The notes beneath the pieces were generated by a model. That model had not been told where the DNA came from. It saw only the letters and a list, made by a program, of their open reading frames with translations, and did no database searches. A stretch of 7,487 nucleotides of DNA, from positions 1 to 7,487 of the forward strand of contig NZ_CALIJF010000401.1 of NCBI RefSeq assembly GCF_938018035.1, in the 5' to 3' direction. The DNA comes from an uncultured Campylobacter sp. (lineage in GTDB: Bacteria; Campylobacterota; Campylobacteria; Campylobacterales; Campylobacteraceae). This document shows positions 1 through 5,048 of this stretch, in pieces. Position numbers and translations under genes: made by a program. Each line of letters starts with the position of its first letter. Within the stretch, counting starts at the first letter, position 1.

Positions 1-1514
1 AGCCTACGATCGCTCAGACCGCAAGCGCCGCCGAGGCTGTTCAGGACGCGCTCGCCGCACCGATGAGCGCTTCGCGCGATTGTGCCGTGCAACCTACGTA
101 TTATCAAACTGAAACTATCCAGACCGCAGCCGCCCAAGCTACAACCGCCATACCTACAATAACTCAAATTGCAAGCGACGCCGGAACTGTCCATGCCGCC
201 GAGACCGTCCGAGCCGCAGCCGCCACGCAGATGAGCGGTGCTGCGATTTTACGCACGCTGAAATTTGTAGAAATTCTAAACTACCTGCAAAAGCTAAGCG
301 CGAAAAAAACGAGCTTCCCTGCGCAAATTTACCCGCTGCACGACATTTCGGACTGGCTTGCTTCGCTTCCTTTTGAGCCTACGCGCGATCAGCTAAGCGC
401 GATAAAGGATATCGCTAGCGATCTGCAAAGCCCTCTAGCACGCCGCCGCGTCGTCATGGGCGACGTAGGCAGCGGCAAGACGCTCGTGATCCTCGCGAGC
501 GCGGCGATGAATTACCCGCGCATCAGCTATCTGATGGCGCCTACGAGCATCCTAGCCGAGCAGATTTACGCCGAAGCTCTCCGTCTGCTGCCGCCGCAGA
601 TCAAAGTCCTGCTCGTAAAAAGCGGCGATCGCGAGCCGAATTTTGCAGACGCGCACCTTATCATCGGCACTCACGCCCTGCTCTACCACGAGCTCGCGCC
701 GTCAAATCTCATAATGGTCGATGAGCAGCACCGCTTCGGCTCGAATCAGCGCGAAAAGATCGCGCGCCTCACGGGGAGCGGCGAGTTTCGCGCGCATTTC
801 ATTCAGTTTAGCGCCACGCCGATACCGCGTACGCTAAGCATGATCCAGTCCGAGCTTGTGAGCTTTAGCTTTTTAAAACAGCTGCCGTTTGAAAAACAGA
901 TCAAAACTATAATCTTGCAAAACGACGGATTTACGGGCTTTATGCAGGATCTGCGCCGTGAGCTCGCCGCGGGCAATCAAGCGATCATCGTATATCCGCT
1001 CGTGCAGCAAAGCGAAAGCTCGGTCTATCAAAGCCTTGAGGAGGCGGCGCCGTTTTGGAAGGCTCAGTTTGCAGACGTGATGATTACCCACGGCAGCGAC
1101 AAGGACAAGGAGGAGGTTTTGCGCCGCTTCCGCGATGAAGGGCGGCTGCTGATAACCACGACGATCGTCGAAGTGGGTATCTCGCTGCCGCGGCTTAGCG
1201 TCATTTTAATCGTGGGCGCCGAGCGGATGGGGCTCGCGTCGCTTCATCAGCTGCGTGGGCGCGTCGGGCGCAAAGGCCAGGCGGGACGCTGCTACCTCTA
1301 CACCAAGCTCAAATCCCCGCCGCAGCGCCTGCGCGAGTTCGCAGCGACGCTAGATGGATTTAAGGTCGCAAATATCGATCTGAAAAACCGCCAGGGAGGC
1401 GATCTGTTGGGCGGCTCGGTGCAGCACGGCGCGATGTTTGCGTGGTACGATTACGAAGAGGACGTGACGGCGGCAGCAAAGCAGCGACTAAAGGACATAG
1501 GACGAGGTGCGTGA
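1..1514 (+). CDS. recG: ATP-dependent DNA helicase RecG, 5'-truncated by the window edge
   Basis: RecG is a cytoplasmic superfamily 2 helicase that remodels stalled replication forks and branch-migrates Holliday junctions. The frame is open from base 3, so the Met codon at 63 is internal and the N-terminal wedge domain lies outside the window. Counting from that Met, the helicase motifs are Walker A GDVGSGKT (133-140), DEQH (220-223), SATPIPRT (250-257), TIVEVGI (367-373) and HQLRGRVGR (395-403). The C-terminal segment DLKNRQGGDLLG (439-450) corresponds to the RecG-specific region after motif VI. The protein ends soon afterwards (RGA), shorter than E. coli RecG, as I recall for epsilon-type RecG. 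The first 60 or so residues are an unusual Ala/Thr/Gln-rich stretch, after which normal RecG sequence resumes (LRTLKFVEILNYLQKLSAKK). The gene appears GC-richer than hisS or speA. Identity is secure; the 5' part cannot be judged. Confidence 0.95.
   Translation, partial: PTIAQTASAAEAVQDALAAPMSASRDCAVQPTYYQTETIQTAAAQATTAIPTITQIASDAGTVHAAETVRAAAATQMSGAAILRTLKFVEILNYLQKLSAKKTSFPAQIYPLHDISDWLASLPFEPTRDQLSAIKDIASDLQSPLARRRVVMGDVGSGKTLVILASAAMNYPRISYLMAPTSILAEQIYAEALRLLPPQIKVLLVKSGDREPNFADAHLIIGTHALLYHELAPSNLIMVDEQHRFGSNQREKIARLTGSGEFRAHFIQFSATPIPRTLSMIQSELVSFSFLKQLPFEKQIKTIILQNDGFTGFMQDLRRELAAGNQAIIVYPLVQQSESSVYQSLEEAAPFWKAQFADVMITHGSDKDKEEVLRRFRDEGRLLITTTIVEVGISLPRLSVILIVGAERMGLASLHQLRGRVGRKGQAGRCYLYTKLKSPPQRLREFAATLDGFKVANIDLKNRQGGDLLGGSVQHGAMFAWYDYEEDVTAAAKQRLKDIGRGA
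3..239 (+). repeat. Degenerate in-frame repeat coding an Ala/Thr/Gln-rich insert in RecG
   Basis: Three related segments begin with CCT AC(G/A) at 3, 93 and 153, all in the recG frame and spaced 90 and 60 bases apart. They read PTIAQTASAAEAVQDA, PTYYQTETIQTAAAQA and PTITQIASDAGTVHAAETVR. The first and third both run on to a Met-Ser pair (63 and 231). Composition is dominated by Ala, Thr, Gln and Val with few charges, as expected of a flexible linker or a lineage-specific low-complexity insertion. It lies directly before the helix leading into helicase domain 1. The segment may extend 5' of the window. Confidence 0.6.
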
Positions 1515-1539
1515 AATTCTACGAGATGCGATAGAATTT
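1514..1539 (+). other. AT-rich inverted repeat at the recG stop codon
   Basis: AAATTCTA (1514-1521) is the exact reverse complement of TAGAATTT (1532-1539), with a 10-base loop. The left arm starts on the last base of the recG TGA. The RNA could form a weak hairpin there, but the stem has only one G-C pair and no T-run follows, so a Rho-independent terminator is not convincing. Confidence 0.3.
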
Positions 1540-1606
1540 AAACGTAATTTTAGCCGCAGCAAAATTTTACGAAGCGAATGCGATTATGAGGTAATGGGCG
1601 ATCTGA

Positions 1607-1614
1607 TATAAAAT
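1607..1614 (+). promoter_or_regulatory. Candidate -10 element upstream of the DUF7832-like gene
   Basis: TATAAAAT, preceded by TGA, resembles a Campylobacter sigma-70 -10 box, about 115 bases before the start codon at 1728. A second candidate, GATAAAAT, lies at 1643-1650. I cannot choose between them, and such AT words are common here. The rest of 1515-1727 shows no gene. Confidence 0.25.
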
Positions 1615-1715
1615 TTGAAATTTCACAGCGCAGATTGCATCGGATAAAATTTAGAGCTTTACCAAGCGTCGTTTGCTTTTAATTTCTAAAATTTATGCAA
1701 CTTAAAGTCCAAAAA

Positions 1716-1721
1716 AAGGAG
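1716..1721 (+). promoter_or_regulatory. Ribosome binding site that fixes the start at 1728
   Basis: AAGGAG is followed by six bases and then ATG at 1728. The in-frame ATG at 1695 has no comparable site, and its extra 11 residues (MQLKVQKKESK) are simply translated leader and Shine-Dalgarno sequence. The 1728 start is therefore preferred. Confidence 0.85.
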
Positions 1722-1727
1722 AGCAAA

Positions 1728-2210
1728 ATGGCTTACGTGACCTACGACAAGGCAAAATGGCACTGGGGCGCGGCAAATGCGCCGACAGATATCCCGCAGG
1801 AAAACGGCGCGACGCACATCGCGTTTTTCTTCCGCTGGTGCATGGAGCGCAAGCTTTACTCCAAGGACTTCGCGGCGGACTTTGCGGACGATATAGCGCG
1901 GATGGACGATAGCTTTGATTACCGTCAGTATTTTTTCGACGCCATGGACGGCGTGCTAGGCAGCGACGAACTAAACACCGCGGGCAAGGCCTTTGCAAAG
2001 GCCTACTACACCACGGACCGCACGAAATTTGCCAAAACGCACGGCTGGTATTTGCAAGATTACGACGATTTCGTCGCGCGCAAATTCGGCGATAAAAACT
2101 TCGACAACGCCTATTTTTACATAGAAAACTCGCCGCAAAATTACGCCGAGATCAAAGAGATCATCGATCGCCGCTACGAGGAATTCTTGAGCTTCAAGGC
2201 GGCGAAGTAG
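1728..2210 (+). CDS. DUF7832-like domain protein, function unknown
   Basis: This 160-residue soluble protein has no signal peptide or membrane segment. From memory it fits the DUF7832 pattern: an N-terminal YDKAKWHWG (6-14), then a Pro-rich turn and ENGATHIAFFFRWCME (25-40) where the family has ENGATHIGMFLAWAI-like sequence. Its C-terminal half has an aromatic segment (YFYIENSPQNYAEI, 129-142) and ends in IDRRYEEF (146-153). Those segments match the family ends, so the protein is probably full length. No biochemical role is known to me. It is rich in Tyr, Phe, Trp and Asp. It stands alone, 213 bases after recG and 829 bases before the next gene, so it is probably transcribed by itself. Family assignment is by motif recall, not by search; an immunity- or stress-type role would be speculation. 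Confidence 0.85.
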   Translation: MAYVTYDKAKWHWGAANAPTDIPQENGATHIAFFFRWCMERKLYSKDFAADFADDIARMDDSFDYRQYFFDAMDGVLGSDELNTAGKAFAKAYYTTDRTKFAKTHGWYLQDYDDFVARKFGDKNFDNAYFYIENSPQNYAEIKEIIDRRYEEFLSFKAAK

Positions 2211-2290
2211 AAATTTTACCGCCGAGCTTAGCCGGTTTAAAATAGACGTCCAATCCGAAACGGCGCGTGATCTGCGCCGCGGTAAAATTT
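2211..2290 (+). repeat. 12-bp perfect inverted repeat enclosing a GC hairpin, directly after the stop codon
   Basis: AAATTTTACCGC (2211-2222) begins at the first base after the TAG and is repeated inverted as GCGGTAAAATTT (2279-2290). Inside, next to the right arm, CGGCGC (2261-2266) and GCGCCG (2274-2279) form a 6-bp stem with a 7-base loop. The two stems could stack if one outer pair is given up at 2279. The position suggests a 3'-end structure or terminator for the preceding gene, but the sequence after the GC hairpin is CGGTAAAATTT rather than a T-run. Confidence 0.45.
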
Positions 2291-2582
2291 AAAATTTTGC
2301 GTAGCGCTTTAAATTTACGAAGCGTGCGGCAAGCTCGCATGGCGCACTTCAAATTAAATTTTAAAATCAAACCGCTTCGCAATGCGGGATACAGCGGCGC
2401 GCAGCTTAAAATTTCCGCACGGCGTTTAGATTTATCTCGTCGCTTGCGGCGCGCAGTTTTACTCGCGCTTTCGTAGCCTCAAAGCAAGCGGGCGTGAGGT
2501 ATCACGGAGTAGCGCTTCGCAAACATACCCCCGCTCCAGAAAAAATTTCAAAGTCCGTTTCGCATAGACGGAGCGGTGCCGT

Positions 2583-2745
2583 GCGAGCAGATTAAAATTT
2601 ACAAATGATGCGAGCAGATTAGAATTTGTCAACAGCATGAGCAGATTAGAATTCGCAAATGGCATAACGTGGATTAGAATTTACGTGCCGCGCGAGCAGA
2701 TTAAAATTCGCAAATGGCGCAAGCGGGTTAAAATTTTGTAAGCCG
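2583..2745. repeat. Six-copy degenerate tandem repeat, 27-bp unit
   Basis: Units start at 2583, 2610, 2637, 2665, 2692 and 2719, a period of 27 with one 28. The consensus is GCGAGCAGATTA, then RAATTY, then about nine bases, often CGCAAATGG or ACAAATGAT. The first, second and fifth copies keep GCGAGCAGATTA exactly; the fourth and sixth are the most diverged. The core hexamers in order are AAATTT, GAATTT, GAATTC, GAATTT, AAATTC and AAATTT. Units abut with no spacers, so this is not a CRISPR array. Confidence 0.85.
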
Positions 2746-2805
2746 TGCTCGCAGGCTGCGTTGTTCAAAAGAGTGTGAGCGGCAACGCTTATTCATCTCT
2801 TAAGC

Positions 2806-2826
2806 CCAGCTCGCTAACGAGCCTGG
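2806..2826 (+). other. Small GC hairpin
   Basis: GCTCG (2809-2813), loop CTAA, CGAGC (2818-2822) form a 5-bp stem. It can be extended by CCA (2806-2808) with TGG (2824-2826) across a one-base bulge. No T-run follows and no gene is adjacent, so any role is unclear. Confidence 0.3.
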
Positions 2827-2860
2827 ATGGGCGAGCACGAGCGGTAACTGCGCCGTAAGT

Positions 2861-2896
2861 GAAATTCAAGCCGTGTCGTATGCGAAATTCAAGCCG
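2861..2896. repeat. Short direct repeat, 23-bp period
   Basis: GAAATTCAAGCCG occurs at 2861-2873 and again at 2884-2896. Both copies are preceded by a partly similar base context (AGT and TGC) and contain AAATTC, another RAATTY match. There are only two copies; the repeat resembles the nearby 27-bp array in style but not in sequence. Confidence 0.5.
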
Positions 2897-2993
2897 CGCG
2901 GCGATAGCAGGCCTGTAGCATCGGTAAGCAGACGTAGGACGTAGAGCCCAGATGAGACGCACCCCACAAAGCAGATGCCTCGGACGCGAGATA

Positions 2994-3002
2994 TGTTATA
3001 AT
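2994..3002 (+). promoter_or_regulatory. Extended -10 promoter of the acidic orphan gene
   Basis: TGTTATAAT is a perfect TGnTATAAT extended -10 element. Transcription would start near 3009, giving a leader of about 30 bases before the ATG at 3040. The upstream DNA is GC-rich, with no -35 and no A/T periodicity, so the promoter would rely on the extended -10. Confidence 0.7.
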
Positions 3003-3013
3003 TTCGCGAAATT
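3000..3013. promoter_or_regulatory. 14-bp perfect palindrome at the promoter start site, possible operator
   Basis: AATTTCGCGAAATT is its own reverse complement. It overlaps the last three bases of the TATAAT box and the expected start site, where a bound repressor would block initiation. Operator function is inferred from position and symmetry only. Confidence 0.4.
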
Positions 3014-3022
3014 TTAAAATTT
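3009..3022. repeat. 14-bp palindrome AAATTTTAAAATTT, copy 1
   Basis: This perfect palindrome lies in the leader of the gene at 3040, overlapping the 3000-3013 palindrome by five bases. It ends 17 bases before the ATG, just 5' of the AAAGGAG ribosome binding site (3028-3034). The identical sequence sits at the same distance from hisS. Confidence 0.5.
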
Positions 3023-3039
3023 ATGCCAAAGGAGCGAAG

Positions 3040-3591
3040 ATGAACGAGAGGGTGCCTACTTATCTAGCAAACAACCTGTTTAACGTAACTCAGGATGATT
3101 ATCTAAATGCCCAAATCAGATCCGGCGCGGGCGGCGAATACTTTGAAATTTATTATTTCGGCGAGCTTTTTCGCAGCGAAACTTTGCCGAACGATTACAT
3201 CGTCGATTTTTACGACGAGGGCGAGCTCGTGCCGTGCAAGCTCGTAGCCAAATGCGTAAAAACGGGCGAGGAAATTTTACTTTTCGACGGCGCTGCGCAC
3301 GGCTACAACGCGATGTTCTGCGACGAGCTTGACGCAGAAAAAGTAGCCCGCCGCGAGCTAGTGAAATTTAACCTGCCGCCGCGTAAAATCCATCTAAAAT
3401 TCGGTTACAGCATCCTCTACGACGACGAAATGGACGAATACGAAACGGACGAGAGCGGCAAAGTCCTGCTGATAAACGGCGGGACCGCCTCGTGGGATGA
3501 GGTCAAGGCAAACGGCTTTGATTATATCGCCGTAAGCTGCGAGGACGAAGCGGGCAAGGTCACGGAGATACTTTCGCTTGAGCTTGCATAG
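3040..3591 (+). CDS. Acidic orphan protein, function unknown
   Basis: I do not recognise this 183-residue protein. The start is well supported: AAAGGAG at 3028-3034, five bases before the ATG, behind a strong extended -10 promoter. It is strongly acidic: I count 36 Asp/Glu against 16 Lys/Arg, with a cluster YDDEMDEYETDES at 127-139. There is no signal peptide or membrane helix. Alternating hydrophobic and charged residues suggest a beta-rich fold. The segment KTGEEILLFDGAAHGYNAMF (74-93) looks like a conserved family core. Cysteines are at 66, 72, 94 and 167, without a metal-site pattern. It has its own promoter and stop, with 215 bases before hisS, so it is probably monocistronic. Small acidic proteins of this kind include immunity and anti-restriction proteins, but nothing here demonstrates that. 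Codon usage looks like that of its neighbours. Confidence 0.8.
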   Translation: MNERVPTYLANNLFNVTQDDYLNAQIRSGAGGEYFEIYYFGELFRSETLPNDYIVDFYDEGELVPCKLVAKCVKTGEEILLFDGAAHGYNAMFCDELDAEKVARRELVKFNLPPRKIHLKFGYSILYDDEMDEYETDESGKVLLINGGTASWDEVKANGFDYIAVSCEDEAGKVTEILSLELA

Positions 3592-3733
3592 GCGATTGAA
3601 ATTTAGCGACCTTTCTAGGCTTGCCTTTTTATCCGTACTTTGCCGAATTTAATTTATCACGAAGCGTATTTTAATTTTGCGGCGCGCGATGTAAATAAGC
3701 AGAACCGATACGTTGCTGCGAGCGGCAGGGCTT

Positions 3734-3759
3734 AAAATTTAGGAAAATTTAACTATAAT
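3734..3759 (+). promoter_or_regulatory. Sigma-70 promoter of the hisS-speA-cysE operon
   Basis: TATAAT at 3754-3759 is preceded by AAAATTT at 3734-3740 and 3744-3750, exactly 10 bases apart. This matches the known Campylobacter RpoD pattern of periodic A/T tracts in place of a -35 box. The start site would be near 3766, leaving a leader of about 40 bases before the ribosome binding site AAAGGA (3793-3798) and ATG (3807). The preceding 3592-3733 holds no gene. Confidence 0.7.
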
Positions 3760-3775
3760 CGCCGCAAAAATTTGA

Positions 3776-3789
3776 AAATTTTAAAATTT
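3776..3789. repeat. 14-bp palindrome AAATTTTAAAATTT, copy 2
   Basis: This is the same perfect palindrome as at 3009-3022, again in an untranslated leader between the -10 box and the ribosome binding site, and again ending 17 bases before the start codon. It could be a shared regulatory site, a weak leader hairpin, or a by-product of the general AAATTT excess. Confidence 0.5.
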
Positions 3790-3806
3790 CACAAAGGATT
3801 TTATCG

Positions 3807-5048
3807 ATGATCAAGGCACTTCGCGGTATGAACGATATTTCAGGCGAGCAGGCGCGCATCTACTCGCAAATTTTAAGCGTGTGCGAGCGCGTGGCGCGCA
3901 ATTACGGCTTTTGCCTCATCGAAACTCCCAAACTCGAGCAGACCGCGCTATTTCGCCGCAGCGTCGGCGAGAGCAGCGACATCGTCGGCAAGGAGATGTA
4001 TGAGTTTAGCGACAAAAGCGGCGATAGCGTCTGCCTGCGCCCCGAAGGCACCGCGGGCGTCGTGCGCGCTTTTATCGAAAAAAAGCTCGACCGCAGCGGC
4101 GGCGTGCATAAATTTTATTATCAAGGCTCGATGTTTCGCTATGAGCGCCCGCAAAAGGGGCGTCTGCGCGAGTTTCATCAATTCGGCGTCGAATGCTTCG
4201 GGCAAAGTAGCGTCTATGAGGACGCGAGCGTGATTTTGATGTTAGCTCAAATTTTACGCGAGCTAAATGTCGCCGCAACGCTTAAAATCAACTCTTTAGG
4301 CGATGAAGAGTGCATGCCGGCATATAAAACCAAGTTCGTAAATTTCTTACAAGATCGCAAAGACAGGCTCTGCGAGGACTGCCAAAGGCGCATCGACACC
4401 AATCCGATCCGCGTACTGGACTGCAAAAACGAAAGCTGCCAGAAAATTTTAGCCGCCGCGCCTCTTATAACGGAAAATTTAAACGACGCCTGCGCCGCGG
4501 AATTTGCGCAGCTGCAAAGAATTTTAACCCAAAACGGACAAAAATTTGAAATCGATGCGAAACTCGTGCGCGGGCTTGATTACTACTGCAAAATCGCCTT
4601 TGAGTTCGTCTCATCCGAGCTTGGCGCACAAAGTGCCGTAGGCGGCGGCGGGCGCTATGACAGACTCGTAGAGTTTTTAGGCGGCAGAAAGACGGCGGGC
4701 GTGGGTTTTGCCATCGGCATCGAGCGAATAGCCGAAATTTTAAAAACGCGCGAAAGCCCACAAGCGCGTGAGGGACTTTATATCGGCGCGCTGGATGAGG
4801 CGTTTGTTAGCACGGCATTTTCATTTGCGCTAAAGCTGCGAAAGTTTTGTAAAACTCAAATTTCATACGAGCCCAAGAGCTTAGCCAAGCATTTAAAGGC
4901 GGCCGACGGGGCGGAGGCGAAATTTTGCCTTTGCATCGGGCAGGACGAGTTTGATCGCGCCGAGGTGTGGTGTAAAAATTTAGAGGATCAAACCACCTTT
5001 GCGATTAAATTTAAAGAGGTTGAAGCGTTTTTTAAGGATAGAGCATGA
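3807..5048 (+). CDS. hisS: Histidyl-tRNA synthetase
   Basis: This class II synthetase activates histidine with ATP and charges tRNA-His in the cytoplasm. The 413 residues match the usual bacterial length of about 410-430. It begins with the family N-terminus (ALRGMNDISGEQ, 4-15). Next come LRPEGTAGVVRAFIE (77-91), motif 2 with GSMFRYERPQKGRLREFHQF (107-126), the HisRS-specific LVRGLDYYCK (253-262) and motif 3 GGGGRYDRLVEFLGG with GVGFAIGIER (279-307). The remainder is the anticodon-binding domain. Cysteines at 189, 192, 206 and 211 lie in the insertion region (LCEDCQRR ... LDCKNESC), a layout I recall from other bacterial HisRS. The start has AAAGGA (3793-3798) eight bases upstream. Its last four bases overlap the start of speA (ATGA), so the two are co-transcribed and probably translationally coupled. 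Confidence 0.98.
   Translation: MIKALRGMNDISGEQARIYSQILSVCERVARNYGFCLIETPKLEQTALFRRSVGESSDIVGKEMYEFSDKSGDSVCLRPEGTAGVVRAFIEKKLDRSGGVHKFYYQGSMFRYERPQKGRLREFHQFGVECFGQSSVYEDASVILMLAQILRELNVAATLKINSLGDEECMPAYKTKFVNFLQDRKDRLCEDCQRRIDTNPIRVLDCKNESCQKILAAAPLITENLNDACAAEFAQLQRILTQNGQKFEIDAKLVRGLDYYCKIAFEFVSSELGAQSAVGGGGRYDRLVEFLGGRKTAGVGFAIGIERIAEILKTRESPQAREGLYIGALDEAFVSTAFSFALKLRKFCKTQISYEPKSLAKHLKAADGAEAKFCLCIGQDEFDRAEVWCKNLEDQTTFAIKFKEVEAFFKDRA

Larger units (their letters stand above)
2211..3039. other. 829-bp stretch with no credible gene, rich in short repeats
   Basis: Open frames here (2267-2476 +, 2194-2382 -, 2459-2665 -) lack ribosome binding sites and family-like sequence, and the last merely translates the 27-bp array. 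The stretch holds an inverted repeat at 2211-2290, two AAATTT-ACGAAGCG-type words (2291-2324), the tandem array (2583-2745), a small hairpin (2806-2826), a 23-bp duplication (from 2861) and the promoter of the next gene. I saw no tRNA, rRNA or transposase remnant. It may be decayed coding DNA or a repeat-seeded intergenic region. Confidence 0.7.

Noticed and set aside
63..65. ATG at 63 as the recG start
   Set aside because: The frame is open upstream to base 3, no ribosome binding site precedes it, and the protein would lack the whole wedge domain. It is an internal Met.
1695..1727. Upstream in-frame start for the DUF7832-like gene
   Set aside because: A consensus AAGGAG lies inside this extension, six bases before the ATG at 1728, and family similarity begins after 1728.
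2441..2490. 7-bp inverted repeat CGCTTGC / GCAAGCG
   Set aside because: Short arms with a 36-base gap in GC-rich DNA are expected by chance, and no other signal coincides.
2459..2665. Minus-strand 68-codon frame with repeated Asn-x-Asn-Leu-Leu
   Set aside because: It is the 27-bp array translated as 9-residue units. There is no ribosome binding site, the frame breaks at the 28-bp unit, and the downstream part is unlike any protein.
2583..2745. Possible CRISPR array
   Set aside because: The units abut each other with no unique spacers, and no cas gene is present.
3617..3630. AGGC-TT-GCCT followed by TTTT as a terminator after the acidic gene
   Set aside because: A two-base loop is not possible, and opening it to four bases leaves a three-pair stem.
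3948..4761. Several minus-strand and shifted frames inside hisS
   Set aside because: They are shadows of the GC-rich hisS coding frame, with low-complexity Ala/Arg-rich products and no initiation signals.
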